DNA from: Rugalucina vietnamica
Taxonomy: Eukaryota > Mollusca > Bivalvia > Lucinida > Lucinidae
Length of the DNA: 64,000 nt
Assembly (NCBI GenBank): GCA_964017185.1
Contig: OZ024869.1
Coordinates: 1,758,501-1,822,500 of the forward strand
Direction of reading: 5' to 3'
Made by a program: the position numbers and the translations under genes. Under the pieces are notes generated by a model. It saw nothing but the letters and a program-made list of their open reading frames with translations. It was not told the DNA's origin and ran no database searches. Positions 11,256-20,756 of this stretch are shown here, piece by piece (within the stretch, counting starts at the first letter, position 1; every line of letters starts with the position of its first letter).

Positions 11256-14200
11256 ATGGACATTGTCTGCTCAATAGATTTAGGTACCACCTTCTCTGGC
11301 TACGCATTCTCGTCCAAAAAGGAGTACAACGAGGACATGTTCAAGATACATCTGAACGAAGAATGGATGTCAGGCCACCCAAATCTACACACCTTCAAGA
11401 CCCCGACCATACTGCTCCTAAACCCGGACAAGACGCTGCACTCGTTCGGATATGAGGCGGAGAGGAAATTTCATAAATTGATGGAAGGGAAGAACCATGA
11501 TCAGTATTATTACTTCAAGAGGTTTAAAGCAGATCTAAAGACAAAGGTGGGCAAACTTTTATTAAACAGCTAAAACATGTAAAAAGAAGGATTCAGTCAT
11601 TTTAGATAAATTCAAGACACGAAAAGTAAAATTGAATAAACTAAGGACTGACACTATTAAATCTAAAGTCCAAACCCAGATAGGACGCCAGGTGGAAGAG
11701 ACCGCCATATCAGCACAAGTTATGAGCAATCACAACATCACACAAGAAGAGCAAGATGAGCATCTCTCTCCTAGTAAGGTGGTCATCCTGCTGTGGTCTC
11801 AACAAAACCTGTGACAGGAATCACACACAACAGATAAGCTGAAATTTTGAAATAGACGAAAGTCCAAGGTTATAATGACGAGGCTGATTTTGCAGTTATA
11901 GTGGTCTATGTATGGTCTGTTTGAATGCCGATTATACTGGCAGGTGTCACATGATATGGGACCAAATTCTAGTCAATCTCTCTAGTGCTTGGTAATGTTG
12001 ATAGGACCTGGTAATTTCTACATACCGTTTTCACAAATCTAACGAAGTATTGACAAAAATTAATGTTTTATTGCAGCAATTTAGAAAAGACACAATAATA
12101 GAAGAAGAAGGCGGGAAATCTTTGAATGGCATCTCCGTATTCTCACTAGCACTGAAGTATCTAAGAAGCCACTTCCTTGATGCACTAGGTGTGGGGGACA
12201 AATACTCATCGTCCGATACCCTCGCCAAGGGATACGCTGCTCGATATGTGATAACTGTACCAACCAAGTGGGACAATTATGCCATCGACTGTATGAAATC
12301 CGCTGCCAAAAAGGTAAATAATTTAACCTTAAAACATACACACGTAATGTGCCTTTGACAGCTTCATGCCAAGTAAAACAAACCAAGCGAGCCCATTTCT
12401 TACAAAACATTATCTAGAACGCAACAAGAGTAATAGCAAAAGGCACACTTCACCACATACCCAGTGTAAGAGGGGCAAACTTTTAATTTTCCTTTACATG
12501 CATCCAGCAAGTACGCAACGACCAGGGACTTGTGCGATTAGAACCAAAGTCCAACCCTAAAAACCGAAGACGAAAAAAAAACAAATTAACAATCACCTGA
12601 ACGACGAGTGGACGATAAAATAACCATGTACAATTTTTCCAGGCTGGTGTTGTCCCATGTACAATCGTTACTGAAAGCGAAGCTGCAGGGAGATATTGTA
12701 GACTTCTTCCACTGAGACCAACCAGTCAAGGCCCGTATAAAATACAAAAGTCCGGGAGCACTCATTTGATCGTCAATCTTGGAGGTACCACAAACAGTAT
12801 TTATCATTAACAGTCCATGCAATATACAGAGATTTTTAAAGTTGTAAAAATGAAAATTTTCAGTCGAAAAAAAATGATATTTTCTGATTTTTTATCAAAA
12901 CATAGATTATATGTACACGTTACAGGCGGTTCTAACGAGTACCCACAATCTATATTTTGGAGCAAAAATAAAAGTGTATAAAAGTGGGGTTCAAGGGGGT
13001 ATTCAATACATGGCCATGTTTGCATGATGCATTATTTATTCATACACACAGAACATCTATATTTTTGCAAGTATCGTACCTGCATTTGTTTAAGCCCAAA
13101 ATAGCCAAAACGCAAGCTTTGCAATTTCTTCTTTTTAGTGTGCAGTGCTGCTGGAAACCAGTGTAAACATGGTGTCATATTCTATGACCAGATGCTGCAG
13201 ACACGGAATTAGTCGGGAAGAATAATTATTTTCTTCTTAAGAAAATAAAAAGGACCATTTAGCTGAAAATAAAAATAAAACAGAGATATTTTAAGAGCAG
13301 TGAAAATATGAGAAAGAGGATGGACCATACCATGGTTTAAGCTACTAAAGCCTCGTCAGTGATCCTTTAGAATTATCTAACTTAACCCAAACTCTGGTAT
13401 AATTGCTTTATGACAAGTAAGGAACGCAGAGCATTATTTAATAAAAAAAAAAAACTCGTTCTATAGCGAATGATGTGAAAATGGATAATTAGTTATCTTT
13501 GCACATGCCCACAATGAGTATAACATATGCTGTGCGTTTTTTTTTTCAACAGGTTTGAACATAGATACAGCAGTTCGAGAAATCAGAGAAGACGATACAA
13601 TCAATGAATTTGACAAGAACTTAGGGAATTCTTCAGGAGCCGCTCGAGTTGATGTGGAATACCTCAAATTCCTGAATAAGCTCTTCGGCAATGAATTCAT
13701 TGAAGCTTACGCTAAGAAATACAGAGTGGACTTCCTATCCTTGCAATATGAATTTGAAAAACGTAAACGAAACTTCTCAATGGATGTGGATGAAGGGACG
13801 CCACTCCGGTTACCACAAACGCTTATTAAGGGTTATAGTACTAAGTATAAACAGTCTCTTCAGTTCATGATTGACGATACCGATTATGTCGGGAAAATCC
13901 TGTCGAAAGACGATAGCCTTATACTGGATAAATCTGTGATGAAAGAAATATTTGGACCTGCAGTGAAAAGCACTGTGGGATACCTGACAAATTTATCACG
14001 TGACCCGGAAGCTAAGGGATCTGATGTCATAATTCTTGTGGGAGGATTTGCCAACTCTCCTGTAGTGATTGGTGCTGTTCGTTTCTACTTTCCAAATGCC
14101 AGTATTGTTGTACCAGATGAACCCGAACTAGCAGTATTAATGGGTGGGGTAATGGTTGGCCATAATCCCGATTCAAAAATAATCATTCAGAGCAAATATT

Positions 14201-14634
14201 CGTGCGGTATTGGAATAGCTGTGCCTTTTAAAAATGACGTCCACCCAGAGGATAAAAAGTTTGTTTCTGGAGGGAAGGCGTTTTGTTCAGATATATTTCA
14301 GTATCATATAGAGCAAGGTAGATTACTAGAAATAGGAGAATTCTGCAACCATCGCCATCTTCTGCCAAACAGAACAAAACAGAAAACAATCACGCTTCCG
14401 GTGTACGCATCCAATCAGAGATCGGTACGATTCACTACAGAAGATGGTTGTGCGTTATTGGGTAAAATTAATGTGAAACTCCAAGAAATCAAGAATGACA
14501 ACCCCAATGTAAAAGTTAAGATAAGAATGACAATACTTGGTAATCATCTCATAGTTGAGGTTCTTGACGAGGCGAATGGCGTAGTGACTAGCTCAGCATT
14601 TACATTATCACGTGATCGTCCGAGTAGTTTATGA
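11256..14634 (+). CDS. HSPA12-like Hsp70 family protein, four coding exons
   Basis: Spliced protein of 583 aa. Exons: 11256-11546, 12077-12313, 12643-12784 and 13553-14634, all with GT-AG borders; phases 0, 0 and 1 join into one open frame of 1752 bases. The start ATG follows an in-frame TGA at 11247. Exon 1 carries the Hsp70 phosphate-1 loop (IDLGTTFSGYAF, residues 7-18). Exon 3 has TESEAAGRYC, the equivalent of the Hsp70 EPTAAA region. The exon 3/4 joint gives the phosphate-2 loop, read as NLGGLNIDTA. Exon 4 holds the adenosine motif VGGFANSP (about 386-393) and VPDEPELAVLMGG. Length and lack of a classical substrate-binding domain and EEVD tail fit HSPA12A/B. These are cytosolic ATPase-fold proteins linked to stress and immunity in bivalves. 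The phosphate-2 loop departs from DLGGGT, so ATP hydrolysis is doubtful. A family A MITE and a hammerhead-bearing repeat sit in intron 3. Possible poly(A) signals are at 14775 and 14930. Confidence 0.92.
12811..13031 (-). mobile_element. Family A MITE, copy 3, in intron 3 of the Hsp70-like gene
   Basis: It starts GTCCATGCAATATACAGAGA, has the central inverted repeat (TTACAGGCGGTTCTAACGAG), the AAAGTGGGGTTCAAGGGGG block, and ends CATGTTTGCATGATGC. It lies 26 bp after the exon 3 donor at 12784, so it does not break the reading frame. Confidence 0.8.
13252..13365 (-). mobile_element. PLE terminal-repeat fragment in intron 3
   Basis: The GACCATTTAGCTGAAAATA ... AAGAGCAGTGAAAATAT segment is shared with 7880-7945 and, in reverse, with 32825-32865. 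It is directly joined to a degenerate hammerhead motif at 13322-13365. Sharing this segment with two loci that also carry hammerhead cores supports a common Penelope-like terminal repeat. Confidence 0.6.
13322..13365 (-). ncRNA. Hammerhead ribozyme motif 2 (degenerate)
   Basis: On the minus strand: stem I GGAUCA with UGGUCC (6 bp, one U.G); core CUGACGA; stem II GGCU-UUAGU-AGCU; then UAAA where GAAA is required; a palindromic stem III CCAUGG; and UA before the 3' stem I strand. The layout is the same as motif 1, with different stem sequences that still pair. The G12 to U change removes a catalytic base, so it is probably inactive. Confidence 0.65.
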
Positions 14635-15317
14635 GAATTTCACCATGGCAACTGTGATACCGACGATGATCGTGAAACAAATGTGTATTGGTCAATTCAG
14701 CTCTCATGCTCATTAATAGTTCTGTCTTTATATCCGATTTTACCGTTACATGAATGTGCAATAATAATGGATAGAATAAATTATATACAGTGATTATTTA
14801 CCGAGATGCTGTGACTCTCAGTAAGGTTTTTATACAGTTTGAATCCTAATATCTGTGATGAAATGCTGCTGTGATGAAATGCTGCTTCAAGTTTTATATG
14901 AATGTATTGCATACTTATTCCATTAGCAAAATAAAATGAGATTCTTCAGTTAATGTTACTTTATGTTGCCTATACCGCCATTATCATAGACTGCATTATC
15001 TTACTGGTGTCCTCCATGGATCGTCATCAGTTTTTTGTTCGTTTTAATTATTTTATTACTTTCATTTTTTCATGACCAATGAGTAATAATTAACGGTTAG
15101 ATATCTTGCAGCACTAAGCCAACTTTGAAGTGTACCCAAGCCAAGCACCATGCGATTTCTGTTTCATACTAAAAACATACAAACTACTAAACTACTTAAA
15201 AAGCATTTGAAAATGATACTTGATGAATATACCGAATGAACAAAAGCGTCATGTAGACCCTGTTGACGTATTTAGTTTTAGACGGGTTTAATTTCCCCTT
15301 TAAAATCTATTCAGATA
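14635..15317. other. 3' UTRs between convergent genes
   Basis: Space between the stop codons of the Hsp70-like gene (+) and the first GT31 gene (-). AATAAA hexamers on the plus strand are at 14775 and 14930; the latter (AAAATAAAATGAG) is a reasonable end for the Hsp70-like mRNA. No other gene or repeat is seen. Confidence 0.5.
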
Positions 15318-16736
15318 TCAGCTGTTTGCAAAGATTGTTTTCTTTATGTATCGTTGAGCCAGTTGTTTATGTTGTGATAATGCACCATACCACAACTTAT
15401 CCATAATACCGTCAGAATGAGCATTAGCAACAAGCATTGAACATGGCGTCTCTCTGGATTCAAAGCATTTGATAGCCTCTCTTTCATTCAGATTCAAATG
15501 TTGTAAACCTTTATGTGTGATGTTTCCGGCTTTGTTAGGCAGTAGTCCGAATACGTAAACATCGTCTACCCAAAAGAAAGGCGTAACCTTTGCCGCTGCG
15601 TATAACTCCGGGATTATATCGCTAGTCATAACCACAAAGAACCCATTGCAATAGGTGACAGGGAAAAATATCTCCTTGTAGAACTCCCCGTCGTCCACCA
15701 TCCATTTACCCTTTTTGCGCTGAATTCTGCTCGTCCCCTTCTCTCTCACCGCACACATAATCTGTCTGGAAATGTTTGAGTATTCTGTCAACATATTATC
15801 CATCAGTTTGAAAATATTTAGAAACACATCGTCATCAACTTTGACGATTATTTTAGCGTGTCTGCAGTATTCTGACACCCACCTCAGCCCAAGCACGCCT
15901 TTGTGTGTGAGATTATGATAGGAATCAATGAATTTGCCTTGCACGATATCTCCATGTAATACGTTTTCATGTTCAATCAACGCTTGTGTTGAATCTTTCT
16001 GTGGCTTCCCAAGAATAAACACAATTCTCATACTATGATTCCGGAAAAGGTTTGAATTGGCCCAAGTTTCTCTAATGTTATTTCTTCTCTGGAAATTTAG
16101 CGTAGAGCTATGAACTACCACCATGAAAAGAAGATCCTTAACAGAACTGCAGACTTTTTTGTTATTTAGCTTATATGGATCTTCTTGAATTGTCAGTGGA
16201 AAGCTCGTTATTAGTTTGGGACCAACGGTAGTGGTTGTAGTTGTTGTTTTAGCGAGTGTTGTTTTAACTAGAGTTGTTTTAGCAAGAGTTGTTTTAGCAA
16301 TATATGTTTTATTTGGCTTTTTGTTATCTGATTTATTTGTGTCATTTATAGCACGTTTCACAATCTCAATCTTTGGTTTAGTCTTATCATTTTGGTTTTT
16401 TATTGTATTCTTGATTGACGAATTATCTGCTTTTAGCGGTTGAAGAGTTCTTATAGATGCACGTTTTAAGTCTCGATTGACTTGCAGATTTGAGGGAATG
16501 TGAAACACCAGATTTATACTCCCATCTTCCTGTTCTATGACTAATTTGTCTATTTCTGAATTCTCCAACTGTTTAATGTCGAGGTTGAGTTCCTGTAGAG
16601 ATGCAAAATAATGAGCACTACTGGTGTACGAGGTCACCACGGCAACAATCAATGTCAAGGTAATTCCAACACATAGACATGTAAGGGTGCTGCCTCCGCA
16701 GTTCCGAACAGTGGCACGGAGTAGTTTCTTCAGCAT
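15318..16736 (-). CDS. GT31 beta-1,3-galactosyl/GlcNAc-transferase-like protein
   Basis: 472 aa from one coding exon, starting at the ATG at 16736. A type II Golgi enzyme by layout: short cytoplasmic tail, one membrane anchor (about residues 17-38), then a stem of ~150 residues with a lysine/threonine repeat (AKTTL-type units, about 147-170) likely to carry O-glycans. The GT31 domain starts near 200: RRNNIRETW (217-225), FILGKP (240-245), the DxD-type metal/nucleotide-sugar site KVDDDVF (299-305) and WVDDVYVFG (389-397), the family's EDVYVG-like motif. Members transfer Gal or GlcNAc in beta-1,3 linkage onto glycoproteins or glycolipids; donor and acceptor cannot be read from sequence. A splice acceptor (CTATTTTCAG, minus strand, at about 16812) just above the ATG implies a separate 5' UTR exon. 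The paralogue at 20757 is on the same strand. Confidence 0.95.
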   Translation of the reverse strand: MLKKLLRATVRNCGGSTLTCLCVGITLTLIVAVVTSYTSSAHYFASLQELNLDIKQLENSEIDKLVIEQEDGSINLVFHIPSNLQVNRDLKRASIRTLQPLKADNSSIKNTIKNQNDKTKPKIEIVKRAINDTNKSDNKKPNKTYIAKTTLAKTTLVKTTLAKTTTTTTTVGPKLITSFPLTIQEDPYKLNNKKVCSSVKDLLFMVVVHSSTLNFQRRNNIRETWANSNLFRNHSMRIVFILGKPQKDSTQALIEHENVLHGDIVQGKFIDSYHNLTHKGVLGLRWVSEYCRHAKIIVKVDDDVFLNIFKLMDNMLTEYSNISRQIMCAVREKGTSRIQRKKGKWMVDDGEFYKEIFFPVTYCNGFFVVMTSDIIPELYAAAKVTPFFWVDDVYVFGLLPNKAGNITHKGLQHLNLNEREAIKCFESRETPCSMLVANAHSDGIMDKLWYGALSQHKQLAQRYIKKTIFANS

Positions 16737-16828
16737 TGTTTATTTGTCTGTCTTTATTCCCCACTGCAACTTCCGATGCAACGTTCTATGTATAAACACC
16801 TATTGGACAACCTGAAAATAGAATGAGT

Positions 16829-17099
16829 GAAACATGTCCGTGCAATATATACCCCCGTAAACCCCACTTTTATATAGTAAAACTGGGGTATGCAGGGGTA
16901 TACCTATTTTTCTTATTTTTGCTCCAAAACATAGATTGTGGGTACTCGTTAGAACCGCCTCGCCGAGGGGGTTCTAACGAGTACCCACAATCTATGTTTT
17001 GAGCAAAAATAAGAAAAATATCAAAATTTTTCAGCTGAAAACTGTTCAATTTTTAAAGCACAAAAATCTCTGTTTATTGCAAGGGCATGTTTTCGTAAT
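16829..17099 (+). mobile_element. Family A MITE, copy 4
   Basis: The most complete copy: it opens AAACATGTCCGTGCAATATA, has the full central palindrome (TGTGGGTACTCGTTAGAACC with GGTTCTAACGAGTACCCACA) and ends GCAAGGGCATGTTTTCGTAA. It sits ~17 bp upstream of the splice acceptor of the GT31 gene at 15318, so it forms the end of that 5' UTR intron. Confidence 0.9.
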
Positions 17100-17777
17100 G
17101 TAAGAGGCTTTCAAACGATCCTGAAGACGTCCGATCCTTCGAATGCATGTTCTGATATGTATTTCAGAAAAGTTGTCAGCAGTAATTGGTTATGGCGCTT
17201 AGCATAGAGGACGACTTTAAGAGAGATTACACCTGCAACTAACCGGAAAGAGGACGTAACTGCGAATTATAAGATGAAATCGAAGTGTCTAGTTATGTTA
17301 ATGTTGAAAATAAAAAAAAAAGCTGATTAACGCGCAAATGTGCTTCTTCCGTCTATCTCGTCCACTAAACTTATGCTTCACCCGACACAAATTTGCAACA
17401 ACAACTTTCAGAAAGGCTATATTAATGTACTGCACTGAAAATCATGCTCTGCATAACAAACATTTGGCATGACACTGTACCTGGGTAATTTTGTTATAAA
17501 CCCGGTCGGTCCTTCAAAGATAAATCCCTGAATCACCAGCTATTTCATTCATATCCTGTATGTCCACACCTTCGCTAAGCAAATTACTCTCTCTCTCAAG
17601 TGACTATATTGTCTTGGTTTTATCTTTCAGTACACAAATACTGAATGACTTATCTGTTACTTACGGAGACTCTTGGTTAAACTTATTTGACTCGTCGTTA
17701 CTTATCAGTCTTACAAACAAAATAAGTGATTTAAATGATAAAATACTTAAAATGACCCATGATTAAATATGCCAACA
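17100..17777. other. No gene recognised
   Basis: Intergenic or 5' UTR-intron DNA. The 68-aa ORF at 17560-17766 has no recognisable domain. Nothing else stands out. Confidence 0.4.
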
Positions 17778-17960
17778 CATGCGCGGATCCAGAGGTGGGG
17801 TCCGGGGACCGGGGGTCCGGACCCCCCCTGGAATTTGAAAATTTTACCTAAAAAAAGGTAATTTCGGGATTTTGGGGGGGTTGGACCCCACCTCGTCTGT
17901 GACCAAAAATTACCATTTTCGTTGGACCCCCTCTCATGAAAATTTCTGGATTCGCGCATG
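17778..17960. mobile_element. Short foldback MITE with GGTCC-rich core
   Basis: Terminal inverted repeat CATGCGCGGATCCAG with CTGGATTCGCGCATG. It is flanked on both sides by CAACA (17773-17777 and 17961-17965), a likely 5-bp target duplication. The interior is G/C-run rich (GGTGGGGTCCGGGGACC with its complement in GGTTGGACCCCACC). No coding capacity. Confidence 0.8.
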
Positions 17961-17965
17961 CAACA

Positions 17966-19059
17966 CAGATTTTGGAAGCATTACACAGGTCACATATGGT
18001 TCCATTTCGTGACAAAATTTGAAAACGCCTTATTATGAGCTTTAGTTTTAATTTCGCTTGACTTGTTTTATTTGCAAATTTATTACTTCAAAACGCCGGC
18101 ATTGTAACATTAAAAAGTTTACACTGCTGTAATCTGTACTTTGGCATGTTAATATCGCCCGTAGTAGACAAAAATAAACAAACGACCATGGAATGGCACA
18201 ATTAATTACAAAACATCCTTGAACCCCTTGGAGGAAATTACTAAACAAAGGAACAAAGAACAATTGGGACCATTATTGTGGTTAACAGAGAGAGCAGTTG
18301 GTTTTAAACAGAATGAACCACAACTAACATGTTGAAACGCTCAGTAAAATGCAAATACCAAATACGGTGGACCTTAAATCATTGTTTTGTTATAAAAATT
18401 AAAAAAAAATAGAGATACATGAATAATGAATTTGTCTAGCTTAAAGCTTCCTTGTAAAGTTACAGACAGTGAAATAGATAAACTGTTTTATTGTTATTCT
18501 AAAGTGGGCAATCTCATTAAATTCACACGTTGTTATACAACATGAACTGCCATATGTTAATCTGACATCACTGATAACAGTAACATACCAACATTTCTAC
18601 TCGAGGTTGACAATTACTGTCTGATTTAGACAGACTATTCTTCCTTTGAAGTACCGCGCCACTGTCTAATGCAAAGGTGGCAGTCTAATGCAAAGGTGGC
18701 ATTAGCAGTATCTTTGTCGGTTGTCTCAGTTGTGACACAGATTCATTTGTGCTGTTATTTTATGTGTCGTTTTAAGTACTGTCATTTACTTTCCCGTCTG
18801 GTGTCCAGGTTAAGATTTTAAGTTTATTTCTGCCAATTTATATGATTTCTATTCTTACTTTTTACATATCGCTATAACGTCGTATCACTAAAGTGGGATT
18901 TCCAAAGTAACCACAGATTTAAAAAGAATAAGTATATGAATTGAAATTCTTTTTTAATGTTAACGTCACTCTGTAGAATTTTATGGTGACTTGGTTTACC
19001 AACTGAAGAAACTCATAGGAAGGAATGTTGTTTCTTTTCAATTCAGAAAAATCATTACG
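17966..19059. other. No gene recognised
   Basis: AT-rich intergenic DNA. The only small structure is a tandem duplication of GTCTAATGCAAAGGTGGCA near 18662-18700. No conserved ORF. Confidence 0.4.
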
Positions 19060-20065
19060 CGTTACAGACGTATAGGATATAACTTAAATGTTATGCGACA
19101 GTCTGCATGCTTAGTTTTTGTTCTGCCAAGTACTCCAAACACCTCATAAACAGAGTATTACATGGAGCTCCCATCATTGAAGTTATCTTTTTGAGAGTAG
19201 AGAAGCCAGTGCTTGCCTTATTAATGCTGAGCGCCAAGCAAGGTAGCCACTGGTACCATTTTTAACGTCTTTGGTATGACGCGGCCCGGATTAGAACCCG
19301 CGCCTCCCGCTTCCGAAGCGAACGCTCTAACCATTACGCTATCGGGATCGGTCGATCACGGTTGATAACTATGCTGCCTTCTTTAATTGCTCGCCGGTGG
19401 GTCCGGCGTCAGACTGTTTGATGGCCCCGACTGGGGCCGGAGCTTCTTGTCTGTTGCTTGGCCCATCGGGGTTCAACTGTTTTTTTTTTTTTTTTTTTTT
19501 TTTTTCTTCTTCTTCTTCTTTTGCTCCGGAGTTAGTAAGTTATTGGGCGCCCAGGGACCTCCATCGTCGGGCAACTTACTCAATCTGTGAGTCCCCGTTT
19601 TTTGATTCATCATGGAATTTATCATGATTTATTTGTTTGTCCATAATGATTCAATGACTAGTTAGAGATTCACTACGAGGACCGAACAACTAATTAAATG
19701 TTATGAACCACCGCAGATTAGGATCATGTAAAAAGGTACAAGTAGGCAAAGATCAGGAAAAGGCGCCAGTAATTTTGTTTTACTGATCGTTCCATTGCGA
19801 TACTTCTATGGTGGTTCTATTTGTTTTATGTCTTGGTGTTTAAATTTTTTGTGCTGTTGGCGCCTTATGTGTGTTTTCATATTTTTAGTTAAGTTTAGGT
19901 AACTGAGTGGCCACCTATTGGGAAAATAGCTGCTCATTCGGCTTACGAAATGTTTTCATGGTATAAGTACCATATTGTTAGTTTGGTTTTTTCCCGCCTC
20001 GGTTTTTGGAGTGGGAATCTTTTTCTGATTGCGTCTTTTCCTGATCGTTGCCTACTTGTACCTTT
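19060..20065 (+). mobile_element. Family B repeat, copy 5, carrying a SINE
   Basis: Collinear with the copy at 2195, from GTTACAGACGTATAGGATATAAC to CCTGATCGTTGCCTACTTGT. It is interrupted at 19118-19358 by a tRNA-headed SINE and contains a ~27-base poly(T) run at 19480-19506 followed by CTT repeats. The ORFs with long phenylalanine runs come from that poly(T). No gene is seen in 20066-20510. Confidence 0.85.
19118..19358 (-). mobile_element. tRNA-headed SINE inserted in a family B repeat
   Basis: On the minus strand the head folds like a tRNA: A box TAGCGTAATGGTTAGAGCG, an anticodon arm TTCGC-TTCGGAA-GCGGG (anticodon position CGG, proline-like), and B box GGTTCTAATCC. A body follows with GGTACCAGTGGCTACCTTGC and TTGGCGCTCAGCATTAATA, of the conserved-core type known in molluscan SINEs. 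The insertion breaks family B between GCTTAGTTTTT and ATCACGGTTGATAAC. It is not a working tRNA gene: there is a long non-tRNA body and the acceptor stem is not formed. Confidence 0.82.
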
Positions 20066-20510
20066 TCTATCAAGTAAAAGCAAAAAGTTTTATGATATAA
20101 ATCTTTATGAAATAAATATGCGACATTTATACAAATCATAACTAATAGTCATTCAACATGGTCCTTATTACAAACAAAAAACCTTTAAACTATTTATCGT
20201 TATACAAAGGACTCTGTTCGAAACAAGTTGGATGAATGCACATGGGATTACACAACCTTATTAAATGTCAACGTCACTCTATAGAACTTTATTCATTCAT
20301 AAAAGCTTGAAAATTTATACATGTTTCAAGTTGAACGACAATTATCTTAACTGCACAGGTTTTGAAATTTTGAGTACACAAACTAAGCAAAAAATAAGCG
20401 ATCAACAAGATCTCTAAGCAAGAGCGTATGCATATCTCAAGATATAGTTTCCCCGTCTGAACCAACGAGAACTAAAATTTAAAATAAATGTACATTTGTT
20501 CTAAAAAGCC

Positions 20511-20723
20511 ATCAGGAAAACATGTCCGTGTAAAATATACCCCTTTATACCCTACTTTTATATAGCAAAACTGGGGTATGCAGGGGTATACCTATTTTTC
20601 TTATTTTTCTCCAAAACATAGATTGTGGGTACTCGTTAGAACCGCCTCGGTTTTCTACCAACAATTTTCAATTTTTACAGCTTTAGAAAATTCTATATAT
20701 TGCATGGGCACGTTTTGGTAATG
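20511..20723 (+). mobile_element. Family A MITE, copy 5
   Basis: It opens ATCAGGAAAACATGTCCGTG and ends CATGGGCACGTTTTGGTAATG, with one arm of the central palindrome shortened after GAACCGCCTCGG. It lies ~35 bp beyond the stop codon of the second GT31 gene, probably inside its 3' UTR. Confidence 0.85.
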
Positions 20724-20756
20724 CCATTTTTCTGTTCTTTTCTGGGGCCACAAACT

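Noticed and set aside
12081-12410. Minus-strand 109-aa ORF
   Set aside because: It is the antisense of exon 2 of the Hsp70-like gene.
16216-16443. Plus-strand 75-aa hydrophobic ORF
   Set aside because: It is the antisense of the Lys/Thr repeat in the GT31 stem.
19260-19350. tRNA-Pro-like gene
   Set aside because: A and B boxes and an anticodon arm are present, but it is fused to a SINE body and lacks a paired acceptor stem.
19480-19520. Poly-phenylalanine ORFs
   Set aside because: Caused by a poly(T)/CTT run in a repeat.
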